Below, piece by piece: positions 31,870-42,237 of a stretch of 64,000 nucleotides of DNA. The notes under the pieces are model-generated. The model was given only the letters and a program-made list of their open reading frames with translations, did no database searches and was not told the DNA's origin. The position numbers and the translations under genes are program-made. The stretch lies in NCBI GenBank assembly GCA_000827325.1, contig KN832878.1:992001-1056000 (forward strand), in the 5' to 3' direction. This stretch comes from Oidiodendron maius Zn (lineage: Eukaryota; Ascomycota; Leotiomycetes; Myxotrichaceae). Positions within the stretch are counted from its first letter, which is position 1. Every line of letters starts with the position of its first letter.

Positions 31870-34119
31870 ATGGCGGACGAAAATTGTCATGCCCAAGTTG
31901 AGCGGCCTCGAAAGCGGCAGCGTACAAAAGGACTCACCGAAATGGACATGTCTGGTGCTCTGAGTGATCCCATCAAACGAGCAACAAGAGCTTGCGACCA
32001 ATGTCGAACACAAAAGAAGAGGTGTGACTCAGGTCGACCATGCAAAACATGCATTAAAGCCTCCCTAAACTGCTATTACGGAAAACAGGCCAGGAAGCGT
32101 GGCTTTCCGACGGGCTATGTACGTATCATCGAGGCTCTGTGGGCTCTTGCATTCAGAGCCGTGCCTAGCAGCCAAGAGACTGCTCTACAATTGCTTCGCA
32201 ATTCAAGAGTCGGATTTGACGATGAAGGGAAAGTCACTCTACTCAATCTCCATTTTGATAGGGTAGATTCGTCTCGAAAGGTCTGGCTTAGCAGCTCAAT
32301 TCGGCACGAAATAGACAAGTTGGCGTCAGAGCTTGAGGATGATGAAAAGGCTGGCTTGGCACCTGAGGGAAGTACCTCAAGATCTGATCTAACTATGAGA
32401 ACATCCCAATCTTCAGCATCGAGTTTTGCTACTTGGACAATGCCCGAGGATATTTTGAGTGGAAAACTTAACTGCAAGCACATGGACGACCTTGCAGCTC
32501 CCGAAAATTTCGGAACCGATCGTCACACCGAACTCTCTTTACCACTCCCTGCCGACGCCTGGAAGCTCACTGAGGTATATTTCAAGTACTACCACTCTTG
32601 GCTGCCGCTTATGCCAAAGCACAGTATCGTTCGTGCACTGAGCGAACTACAAGACGGAGTGAAATGCAGCTCAAGTCAGCTAGGCGTATTGTGGGCCATA
32701 TTGGCTCTTGCCTCTGCACGGCAACCTTGTAGCGATGGGGAGCAATTGTCGATATCAGATAAATACTATCATGAGGCGATGAAAAGTATTCCAAATGAAC
32801 TCACAAGGCTGGATTCTGACCATGTGAAAGCACTGGTACAGTTGACAGTATTAAATATGACCAAGGGCCGCTGGGATACAGCATCCATTGTTCTACGTCG
32901 TATCATTCGTGTTATACTCCAATTGCAGCGATCATATAGCTATCAGCAGCAGCACGCTACAATGGAATCGGTTCTAAATCGGATCATCCTTGCAGCTTTT
33001 ACTATGGATACGCTTCTTGCGGCTCGATCAGGTACCATACCACAACTACGTTCACATGATGTCAGCTGGGCTGCACAATACGACGAGAATGAGGCCGACG
33101 AATGGGAACAGTGGCCAACAAATACTGGTGTTCAGACGAGTGGTAATGAACATATGGTTTCACGAAGGCCACTAAGAACACTTAGCACTTTTAAACAATA
33201 CATTAAGCTCCTGTCAATTTTAAACGATTCTCTCTGCGATCTTCATCCCGTCGAAGACTATGAAGTCAAGCTCAATGATTATCAAGGCAAAATTTTATCC
33301 TGGAAAGCGCAACTGCCAAAGCATTGTCAATATCCAACTACTGTGACAGCCGAAAATGGGCTGGAAGTCTTGCCATCTGTCGCTAACTTGCATCTCACTG
33401 CCGAAGCTGTATCACGATTTCTCTTTGCGAGGCAGTACATGTCCACAGACAAATTGACCCAACCGTTGATGAGTAATGAAAGCTCTCCGGTTTCTCTGTA
33501 CAAGACAGCGTATCAAAGCGCTTTTGGTCCTGCGGCATGGCGCGGTATCCTAGACTTCCATGAGTATGCGAATCACCTCGAGAAGAAGAGCAATCAAACA
33601 CAAATGTTATCCTCGGACAGAGACAGTAAGCTCGACACGCGTCAGTTACCTGTCTCTGATACTAATAACTACCGTGTTACAATGTCTAAGCAACATGGTC
33701 AGACTAGTCTTGAGATGCTAAACTCCGAACCAGCTGCTGAAGCCTTGCCTGCAAGGAATTTTACGCGCCTTCATGATACGATTTTGCAACATCCCATAAA
33801 CGAAGGTCTTTTTTCCAATGGCATGGATGGCATAATGACGGAGCATGGCTCTTCCGATGCGCACTTGGACCCGAATGGGTTGCATGTAATGGACAATATT
33901 TTCGGAGCTGACACGGCTTTAGTGTCATTCGATATTAATCAACATGCAATGTCTACTGCACACGCGCCTAGTCATGATAATAATGAGATCGGTGATGAAA
34001 ATTCAATTGAAAATCTCTTGGAAGAGCTCTCTGCGCAGCAGAATGTCAGTTGGGATGAAATGGAAGCCCAGTGCATGTACAATCTTGGGTTTATGCAAGC
34101 AGATCACATTATGCACTAG
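31870..34119 (+). CDS. Zn2Cys6 activator, quinate activator-like (qa-1F/qutA type)
   Basis: Single exon, 749 residues. Zinc cluster with Cys at 42, 45, 52, 58, 61 and 68 (ACDQCRTQKKRCDSGRPC...), then KRGFPTGYVRIIEALWALAF, the segment that follows the zinc cluster in QutA and Qa-1F. A fungal-specific middle homology region lies around 230-560 (KYYHSWLPLMPKHSIV), and the acidic C-terminus (ENLLEELSAQQNVSWDEMEA) is typical of activation domains. QutA and Qa-1F switch on quinate catabolism genes and are held off by the repressor encoded on the other side of the shared promoter. The pairing strengthens both calls. Which site this protein binds in this genome is unknown. Confidence 0.87.
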   Translation: MADENCHAQVERPRKRQRTKGLTEMDMSGALSDPIKRATRACDQCRTQKKRCDSGRPCKTCIKASLNCYYGKQARKRGFPTGYVRIIEALWALAFRAVPSSQETALQLLRNSRVGFDDEGKVTLLNLHFDRVDSSRKVWLSSSIRHEIDKLASELEDDEKAGLAPEGSTSRSDLTMRTSQSSASSFATWTMPEDILSGKLNCKHMDDLAAPENFGTDRHTELSLPLPADAWKLTEVYFKYYHSWLPLMPKHSIVRALSELQDGVKCSSSQLGVLWAILALASARQPCSDGEQLSISDKYYHEAMKSIPNELTRLDSDHVKALVQLTVLNMTKGRWDTASIVLRRIIRVILQLQRSYSYQQQHATMESVLNRIILAAFTMDTLLAARSGTIPQLRSHDVSWAAQYDENEADEWEQWPTNTGVQTSGNEHMVSRRPLRTLSTFKQYIKLLSILNDSLCDLHPVEDYEVKLNDYQGKILSWKAQLPKHCQYPTTVTAENGLEVLPSVANLHLTAEAVSRFLFARQYMSTDKLTQPLMSNESSPVSLYKTAYQSAFGPAAWRGILDFHEYANHLEKKSNQTQMLSSDRDSKLDTRQLPVSDTNNYRVTMSKQHGQTSLEMLNSEPAAEALPARNFTRLHDTILQHPINEGLFSNGMDGIMTEHGSSDAHLDPNGLHVMDNIFGADTALVSFDINQHAMSTAHAPSHDNNEIGDENSIENLLEELSAQQNVSWDEMEAQCMYNLGFMQADHIMH

Positions 34120-34276
34120 AAAATCAAGTAGTTATAGACAGACCTAACATAGAGGGTTCGAACCACTGGAGGACCAAGCCTCTGATGAGGGCAACAACTG
34201 CCAGTGATGCCTACGCTAGTGGACCAGCTCCCTCCACGCGTACTAGCTGGATTCTGCATTGAATTGGTTCACGCCA

Positions 34277-35774
34277 TTATGTATGATGGCCCCAAGCTTC
34301 GCCGACAAACGCTTCTAGGTCCTCCATAAATTCTTTTGGCTGTTCCAATGCTGCGAAATGTCCACCTTTCTCGTGAATTTTTCTCCACACTAAATTACCT
34401 GTTGTCGCTACCCACTCTATTGGAATGGGAATAAGCTCCTTCGGGTAGTAAGAATAGCCTAATGCTACCTTTATGTGATACTTTGGATCGTCGTGCGGTA
34501 TGGATTTGGGGCCGTATGACTGTCACAAGTGACATGTCAGCAGGGTTTCTCTCTATCATAGTATTCTTACCGAAGGGATGAACCCTACGTGACGGTATGA
34601 CCACAAGTTACTGTGCGCGCATTTGCTTAGCCAGTAAAGACTGCTTGCTTCGAGGATAGTATTTAACGGGAGAGGAGCGTCTGTCCAATCCAAAAACTTT
34701 TCACCAACCCTGACATTTTAGCAACGTAAGTGATTTAGGGCTGCAGTGGTATACCATGACAGTAGTGCTAAAGGGTTACTGCTCAGGACGAAGCCAATAG
34801 TGCTGGGCTTTGTAGCGTGCTCAAGGGCATATGCAACCCCAGTTGCTTTCCAGGCCTCCCAACGCTTGAGTCCGTCTTGTTCGATCTCGGATAGCGACGA
34901 GTCATTCACTGCCGACGCAGGTCGATTAATCGAGCAGAAATTAACTAATCAGGTCAGTTTCCTCTCCAAACAGCCAAATCATGGCCAAAAGCTCGAGGGT
35001 AGATCTTACGATGCACAGCTACGGAGCCTGTCAGCAATCTATAATTTTGGGAGACTTGTTAGCTCGAAAAGCTTACCTTTACACGCATCGTGGTTAACAG
35101 CTATAATTCTAGCCACCCTAGAGCCTACATCGCCACCCTGCGCAATGTAACCTTCTCCAAAGCCTATTTGTTTCATCAAATTATCCATGATTCTCGCCAC
35201 ATCCACCTGGCTGATGTCATGACTGATAGATGGAAGAGCCGAGAGCGTATACCCTGGTAGGCTTGGAACCACGAGATGGTATGGAAGAGTTTCAGGCGTA
35301 TATTTCTTCCTGAATAGTTCGAGCATAGGCAGAAACTCGAGGAAAGAACCAGGCCACCCGTGAAGGAGAACAACAGGAACTGCGTCCGGTCGCTTTGAGA
35401 AAAATGCTACGAAATGAATGTCGAACTTTCCGAGCTTATCATCGACGGGTACCTGGAAATTTGGAAAAGAGTTGATGTGCTTCTCTGTCTCCCTCCTGAA
35501 GTAGTGTTAGAAGTCTAAACGAATCAACACAAGAGACTTGCCATTTGAAATCCGTTTCCCACACTCGCTTGGCTTCGACCAGCCAGTCTCGTCGGATGCC
35601 CAAGTGACGGTCGCCATCGGGAAGAGAGTTCTCGTAGGCAGGGCCAGCTACAGGAGTAAGCTTTAGAAGATCCAGCATATGCTTGATTTCTGAATCGGGA
35701 ATATGTAAGTTGTATGCTTCGATGTTTGATGCCGCATTCGATGGCAATTCGCCAAACACATTCGATTGCGTCAT
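34277..35774 (-). CDS. Epoxide hydrolase (EHN domain plus alpha/beta fold)
   Basis: Six exons: 35774-35542, 35495-35077, 35018-35010, 34944-34755, 34709-34571, 34519-34277, giving 410 residues. An upstream in-frame Met at 35831 would add 19. The N-terminal EHN lid (IPDSEIKHMLDLLKLTP, GIRRDWLVEAKRVWE) precedes HGWPGSFLEF (oxyanion), QGGDVGS (nucleophile Asp), a lid Tyr region, and GGHFAALEQP (catalytic His). These match microsomal/juvenile-hormone-type epoxide hydrolases, which add water to epoxides. Intron 1 is GC-AG (GCAAGT donor, 46 nt). Exon 3 is only 9 nt (CTGTGCATC), supplying Ala-Val-His between ACK and LNFC as the family expects. All phases agree, so the gene looks intact. Its upstream region carries promoter-motif copy B. 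Confidence 0.88.
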
Positions 35775-36273
35775 GATTGTAGATGCGGGACCTTGGAATG
35801 TTAAAGCAGCTGCCAGAGTCAGATGGATCACGAGTAAACTGGGGATCGGCTTCTAGCTGGTGTTTATTATCTATACTGATTCTTTGCTTGATTTGCAAGG
35901 GACATGCTAGTTGGTTGCTGCACATCTAAGAGTTCTCTTTCACGTCACTCACGCCGGAAAAGATGTAAGCCGAAGGGCGCGATCCGAACAATCCCGCCGA
36001 TCATTTCGGAGCTTGCCCCGTATGTACAGTACATATACATGATCTGTAAGCATTCTCAACTTGCCTACTGTTACCTACTTCAATACCAAAGTTTTAACTC
36101 GTAGGAACGAATTATCAAGATTCGACTAGAATTTAGGGACTCCTTTTCTTGGAAAAAGTCTTTTGATAGCCCAACCTAACAGCACGAAAACCCATGATCC
36201 CCCACCTGTGATAAGATCCCGCGTCAGGTGGCCTTTGATCTGCCAACCGCAGCATGTATCTGCCCATCTAATT

Positions 36274-36353
36274 TGATATCACTCAAAGACTTTTGAAATG
36301 AGCGACAAAATACACAATTACTAAGTTAAAATGTGCGGACTTTTACTACTCCG
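36274..36353 (+). promoter_or_regulatory. Promoter block with CGG-N12-CCG palindrome, copy B
   Basis: The site 36336-36353 reads CGGA-CTTT-TACTACTCCG. The block lies about 500-560 bp upstream of the epoxide hydrolase start and is the partner of 18191-18270. The rest of 35832-36668 shows no gene. Confidence 0.66.
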
Positions 36354-36668
36354 GGTGACGGCTAACAGAACCCTGCCTTGTACGGAACACCCGGAAGAAT
36401 TGCCCCCATTCTTATGTCGAAAAGCCTGCCATCGAGGTTGTACGACCGCGAACACATATTTCAGGCGTGGAGATGCTGCAGTTGCTGTAGATATCTATGA
36501 TATTGATTAGAGCTGGTAAATAGATACGTAAGCTCTTATTATCCGCGTGGTGCTGCGTGTAGATCCATGTACAACTGCTTCAATATGCACCGTATGTAGT
36601 TATGTAGAGTACATATCACTCATTAACCCTCTAAAACTTTGCAAACACACTCAAAGCTTGAAACTTGC

Positions 36669-39294
36669 TTAAAGTCTAAATGGCATTTTCATAAGCCAGG
36701 TAAAGTCATCTAGATCAAAAATTAGATCCAGGTTTGAGAGTAACTGAGAAGATGCAAGATTATTTTTCTCGGAGTTAGAATGCATCTTAAGATCATGGAG
36801 ATGAGATGATGTACGACGGAATTGTTTTACCGGGCACCAGTACTGAAATGTGGCCGCGGTGTTAGCGTCATCAGATGGGGGTAGTTCGGTATTGGTTTCG
36901 CCCCGTTGCGAATCCTGCCTTAATCGAGTGTATTTTTGGGGTATAATCTGAAATAAAATGTGTAAGACAACTACTAGACGGTGGACAGACGCGTTAAAAG
37001 TCGCGTACTGGCTAAGAACCGCAACGGCCTTATGAAACCCATCATGAATTGATTCTTCCGATATCTCGGCCACAACTGAGGGGCTAAGGTGGCCCGCGAT
37101 AAGCACTGTGGCAGATGTGTACAAGAAAATTGCATTGCACCACCAACTGGACAGGTCTCTCGTCTCATTGGAACCCGCAGCTTCGCCAATGTATATGGTA
37201 TCAATAGCTTCTTGAGCGATCTTAACGCATACGATTGCGCATTGCAGAGAGATTCGGTGAGAGAGCAAGCTTCCAAAAGGAACAGATTCCCCTTTGTTTT
37301 GAAACTCGAATGCAACGAACGCTGCAAGCATAGGTCTTAACAACAATATGTGGATGTGAAGATGCCTTAGAGCGATGTTAGTTTAACATGAAATTGACCA
37401 TATACTCTAGCGGCGTACCTTTGGTGAAGAATAATTGCTCTACGAACTAGCACAGCATTCACTCCATTGTCTGAAGTGTGGTGTCCAACCTTGAGATACT
37501 CAGGAATCCCTTTTTCCCACTTTGAAAGCCTCCCCTGAAGCTCGAAGATGGCTGTGTTCTTTTCAAAAGATAAGAAATTTCTGGAATCTTGATGTCCATT
37601 TTTAAGGCGTTGTTGAGATTCATTGGAGTAGTAATTGAGGAGGACGTCATGTAAGATATCATACAATCCTAGAGAGGATATGTAGAAATTAGCAGCATGA
37701 GCTTGCTGCGCCTGAATAGTGTGCAATTGAACATCCCCCAGCCTAAGGCTTTTTTCTTCCATAAGCAAAGGAAGAGGTACAGCAGCAGCCGTCTTTGGAT
37801 CTATCATACATGATCGACCATACAGCATGGAAACTTCTCTATCCATCAGGATGCAACCATGCCAGACTTTGCGAAGCAAGTCTCTAGTTCGACTTTCGGA
37901 CTCCCGTTCGCTAGTTTCGAATACGTGAAGTTCAAGTGTTTGCGCTGTGCGTATCGCGAGTCCCACGAACATCCAACACATATGAGACTCATCAGTGCTC
38001 TCAAAGTACAGTGCTAAGAGCAGATATGACTGGACTGAGCTAATCGAGCATATTCCGATGTCCAGTAATTTCCGTGCTCTCAAGCAAAAGGCGGCAGCCA
38101 TGTGCTCAGGGTCTGGATTTGCTGATCTAACGTGTCGACTGCTGATGGCGAATGTAGCATTGAGTAAACATAAAAACAACTGCTTGTTAGTTTTCGAGTC
38201 GCCGTGGTCCCAGATCTTATCGTAGTTTTCTTCCATTTGCAATTTATCCAAAAAGGGATAGAGAATATGCACATATTTCCAGTAAGAACTGAGCAGGCTA
38301 TCGGCTTGTTCTCGGGCAGGTAGGGTGTAGTCCAGATCCTTCTGCCTTAATTCGTATCCTGGACCTAGTGGCGATGGATTATCATGACTTCGACCAAGAA
38401 CATTTGATGCAGACTGTGATGCTCCACCAAACCTTTCCTTGACCAATTTCTCCACTTCTTGCATGAACGTTCTAGCGATGGGGCATCCGACGGACTCCTT
38501 ACTATGATCATCTTCTATGATTGCATGAACGGACTGATTATTAGAGATGAATACAGTATCCGTGCTTTCCGGATGGAGCGATGGAACCAACCCTGGGACA
38601 ATAAAGGTAGCTGAAGTCGGTGGTTGTAGGTCTGTACTTGTCCCTGGAATGGACGAGGATCCCACCGACGGAGCGGACGTAATAGGTTGCCGTATGGTGG
38701 GCTCCGGCAAGGAAGAGGAGGCGACCCCTCTAGTGGTTGTCCGTGGTATTAATTCATCCGAAACGTCACTCATGCTTCGGCGATTGTTGGGTTGGGTTAT
38801 GTAGCCTTGTCTGTTACTCTCTTCCAACAGGCTGATCCTATCCTCGAGTCGCTTGATGCAATCTGTGGGTGCATGTCCAGTACGCAGCGAGTCAGTAGCC
38901 CATGTGCATAATGCCTCGCTTCCAGGTCTTTTCTCGCATGGCTCGCACACTATGGGAAGCATCATTGATCAGCACATATACCCCTCATGAGAATCTAAAC
39001 TGGCGATCTAAATAGCGAGAACAGATCTAGCCACAGGGTACTTTGAATCACAGTAGATAGATGTAGCTGTAGTCTATTCCCTTTCGTGTGGAAAGAGGTA
39101 GCTATGCTTCAATTGTTGCAAATCATCTCGAATGGCTGAAGAGACAGAAGGCCATACCTGGTTGGTGGCCATCACATTTGATCTGTCCGCGAGATTTAGC
39201 AGGTGTCATAGAAATCTGTCTTGGGGCTATCGCAACAAACCTTTCGACTGCGGCAAGGGTCACATGCAATAGTAACCTTCCGCCTCTTAGGCAT
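36669..39294 (-). CDS. Zn2Cys6 transcription factor with fungal-specific middle region
   Basis: Four exons: 39294-39241, 39182-39158, 38949-37419, 37365-36669, giving 768 residues. The zinc cluster is split over the first three exons and is complete once spliced: Cys 11, 14, 21, 28, 31 and 41 (ACDPCRSRKIKCDGHQPVC...). A coiled linker (IKRLEDRISLLEE) follows, then the middle homology region (SSYWKYVHILYPFLDK, SVQSYLLLALYFEST, HGCILMDREVSMLYGRSCMID). The short second exon (25 nt) and the 208-nt intron after it explain why the longest frame alone appears to lack half the cluster. Divergent from the cupin gene, with a palindrome of the cluster type between them, so it is a candidate for the factor that binds that site. 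Confidence 0.86.
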
Positions 39295-39518
39295 TGATCT
39301 ATTCATGGCGTTGGATAGCTGGACCCCTTTACGTACAGTTTACCTCTGTCGCTCACAGTGACATTTTTCGACCAGCAGGTCTAAAGTCCATGAAAGAAAT
39401 AGAAAACGGACGCCGCGGCTGAAGTGGGGCATGGAAGCATATCAACAGGGAGGTACTGTAACAATACGGAACCAACGGAACAGATCCGAAGCCAGAGGCA
39501 CAAACTTGTCGGGCAGTT

Positions 39519-39536
39519 CGGATGAAGGATTGTCCG
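39519..39536 (+). promoter_or_regulatory. CGGA-N10-TCCG palindrome, copy D (looser)
   Basis: CGG/CCG ends 12 bp apart with the outer CGGA and TCCG kept, but without the TACTAC core. It lies 225 bp from the Zn2Cys6 start and about 205 bp from the cupin start, in their shared promoter. About one such 8-base pattern is expected by chance in a window of this size, so this copy alone is weak. Confidence 0.4.
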
Positions 39537-39740
39537 AGTCCAGACATCCCTCCGCCATGACGCAGAAACGGCGGAGAGAAGGCGATTGCAGAGGTCCTCG
39601 GAACAGTTGTTCGTCCGTCCATAACATAAAATGGGCTATTGGCGAAATGTATTCCATGTATCCATATCCGTCGAGAATCTCAACCCTACTTCACGCGTGC
39701 GGCGTACCTGTTACCTTTTTTCCGTACCAAGCAGCCCGCC

Positions 39741-40253
39741 ATGTCCCACTACATCACAACTCACGACGCCAATGGCAAGCCCATATTCTCCAACCTCGTA
39801 GCGGACCACCACGAGATGCAGATACCAATTGGCACTATCAAAACTGTCTGGTCAAGCCACAAATTTCCCACGAATTTGTCTACGGAAGCGGACATCGAGC
39901 AATATAAACACGACCGCACTAATATATTTTTCTTGGGAGATCGACGAATCTGTCCGCAGAATGGCTCGGCTACTTGTATAATAAGCATGAAACCCGGTGG
40001 CGAGAGCGGATTTCACCGCACGATGACACTCGACACCATTGTCATGCTAGAAGGAGAGATTGAATTACATCTCGATTCTGGAGAGAAACGGATACTGAAA
40101 GCTGAAGATACCATTGTACAAAGAGGGACTATGCACAAGTGGGTCAATGTCACGCCTAATGGGGGTTGGGCGAGATGGGTTGCGTTCATTCAGATTATTG
40201 AACAGCCCTTGGAGGTCGCCAACAAAACGTTTCGGGGTGAGTGGGCTCATTAG
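39741..40253 (+). CDS. Cupin_2-domain protein
   Basis: 170 residues from MSHYITTHDANG; the frame is open 34 codons further but that part is not protein-like. The cupin core is plain: PGGESGFHRTMTLD, then VMLEGEIELHLDSGE, then IVQRGTMHKWVN, with His, Glu and His placed as metal ligands. Fungal relatives of this type occur in secondary-metabolite and catabolic clusters and have been described as small decarboxylases or isomerases; the reaction here is unknown. Single exon, divergent from the Zn2Cys6 gene. Confidence 0.82.
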   Translation: MSHYITTHDANGKPIFSNLVADHHEMQIPIGTIKTVWSSHKFPTNLSTEADIEQYKHDRTNIFFLGDRRICPQNGSATCIISMKPGGESGFHRTMTLDTIVMLEGEIELHLDSGEKRILKAEDTIVQRGTMHKWVNVTPNGGWARWVAFIQIIEQPLEVANKTFRGEWAH

Positions 40254-40856
40254 ATTAGATATAAGATTCCAAGAGCCAATATACAAAAGGGGCGCTGAAA
40301 TGGCCTCGCATCTACATCCAGGAAAGGTTGTCAACTTCTCCTCTGATCTACTCGTGAACGTTAAGGGCCTCCTCATAGCCATCGCTCCAGTACATCAAGT
40401 AGTGGCGAACCGACAATTTAAACAGGGTAATAAATTATACCAAACAATTTCATACTGGTGACATGCTACATAACTGCCCTTTTAAGACGCAATGACTGTG
40501 GAAGCGGATGTGATAAAATCTGATCAATAGGAACATTTCCAGGTCAATATGTACTAACAAACAGATTTTACTATGAGGCACTGTTTAAAATATCTACGAA
40601 GCAGGGCATTGGATCTGGAAGACTTCCGGAGCTTCCTGAGCTTCCCGAGCCCCCAATGAATCCTCCATAAATCATGCCTAAATGAATCTTCCGAATTCCG
40701 CCGGGCTTTTTCTCTTTATTTATCCGCTCACCGAATCTGCAATGCAGTGTTCTTTGCCGTCTTTTTATATATAAAAGGCTGGCCTATGATCATGACATGT
40801 AGCCCAACAGCGGATGCGACTCTTATCATATCTTACACAATACTATAATTCAGAAC
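40254..40856. promoter_or_regulatory. Intergenic region upstream of the SDR gene
   Basis: About 600 bp with a TATATATAAAAGG box-like sequence at about 40767-40779, some 80 bp before the SDR ATG. No further gene recognised. Confidence 0.45.
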
Positions 40857-41667
40857 ATGGAAACCGTGTTGATCATCGGAGCAACGGGCAATATCGGTGT
40901 AGCTGCCGTACTAGCAGCACTGCAATCTAAACGCAATGTGCTCGCGGTTGTACGGAATCAGGCATCCGCCAACAAGTTGTTCCAACATATAGGAACAAGG
41001 GACGGGATTACAACCGTGGAAGCCGATATCACGTCGGATCAAGGAGTTCAAACCGTTGTTGATCAGGTCCGGGCTGGGAAGTTGCCATCTTTCCAGCACG
41101 TCTACTCCGCTGGTAAGAATCTGATGTACTCAATCTGTACTCTGCTAAATGCCTCTACTAGCCGGCGGGGGGTACGGTGCAACTCTGTTACAAGATCTCA
41201 GCACTAGTGATTTACGAGAATTTATGAACGTCAACTTTGAATCGAACTTTTGTAAGACCATTCGATGCATAACAGAACTGGATAACGGCTAATTTATAGT
41301 TGCATACCGTGCAACCATTCCATATCTTCTCGAGCAGAAGGGCCAGACTTCATGGACACTCTGTACGGGATCACAGGGCGATATAGGTGTTCGTGCAGCA
41401 CCAGCTCTCACACAAGGTCCTCTGTTCTCGATGGCAAATGTGGCTTGCCGTGACAATGCTGAGACAAATGTCCGCTTCAATGAAGTGTATCTAGCCACTC
41501 GCGTAGAGGTTGATTCAATGGCTGAGCGATCAGGATCGATGAAGGCATCAGATTTTTCTGTTGTGTATACGGAGATGCTCTCTAGGACAGAAATTAAGAG
41601 TTGTCGGATATGTGTGTACACGAATGAGGATTTAAAAGATTTGAAGTATAAAAAGAAGGTAGTTTAA
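40857..41667 (+). CDS. Short-chain dehydrogenase/reductase-like protein
   Basis: Three exons: 40857-41112, 41162-41251, 41300-41667, giving 237 residues with phase kept across introns of 49 and 48 nt. N-terminal Rossmann motif is IIGATGNIGVAAVLAAL. Then come VEADITSDQGVQTVVDQV, YSAAGGGYGATLL (NAG-like position), FMNVNFESNFFAYRATIPYLL, and SWTLCTGSQGDIGVRAAPALTQGPLFSMANVACRD. The usual Tyr-x3-Lys pair is not clear in the last block, so this may be an atypical or inactive SDR. The C-terminus (VYTNEDLKDLKYKKKVV) is lysine-rich. Possibly the distal member of the catabolic cluster. Confidence 0.78.
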
Positions 41668-42237
41668 TATAACTTCAAAGTTCCACTGAATTTATACGGT
41701 ACGCATCCTAGTATAGAGTCTGCCTAGATCAAAATTCCACTCTTTCCGTCCAAGCTGCACAATTTCGGCCTGGCTAAGCTCCCATATCTTTTGGCACATC
41801 CGCACCTTGCAATGCTTTGCAGCTAGCAATAACTGCTGCTCGCACGGCAGAGGAAACTTTGAGTAGGGTAAGCCTTCAAGAAGCTGGCCTAGTCTCTCAG
41901 GCTTAATTTAAAGCATGATATATACATGCCCCACTCCAATGAAATTATATTAACTTAATTTAGATATTACTGGCTTATATTGTAGAAATTTTGTTCGGAA
42001 GGCAAATCCTTCAACTTCGAAAGCGTTGTCATAATTCTAATCTGAAGTGGTAGTCCGGTTACATAATACTCTCTAGACTCCGTTGACTCCAGTATATATG
42101 TACTGTTAGTTATAATATTTCATGATTTTGCTAATCTACAACCCTATCTTAAAAGTGGTTATGTTTGCTTATGAGCTTTTTTCAGCCGCTAAGGGATACA
42201 AATCTCTTCCCACGGGATACTTCGTCTTATTTGTTTA
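41668..42237. other. No gene recognised
   Basis: AT-rich spacer between the SDR stop and the stop of the minus-strand membrane protein. No repeat or gene seen. Confidence 0.5.

Noticed and set aside
34154-34163. GGTTCGAACC, a tRNA T-loop-like decamer
   Set aside because: No matching acceptor, D or anticodon stems within 80 bp; it lies in the 3' region of the activator gene.
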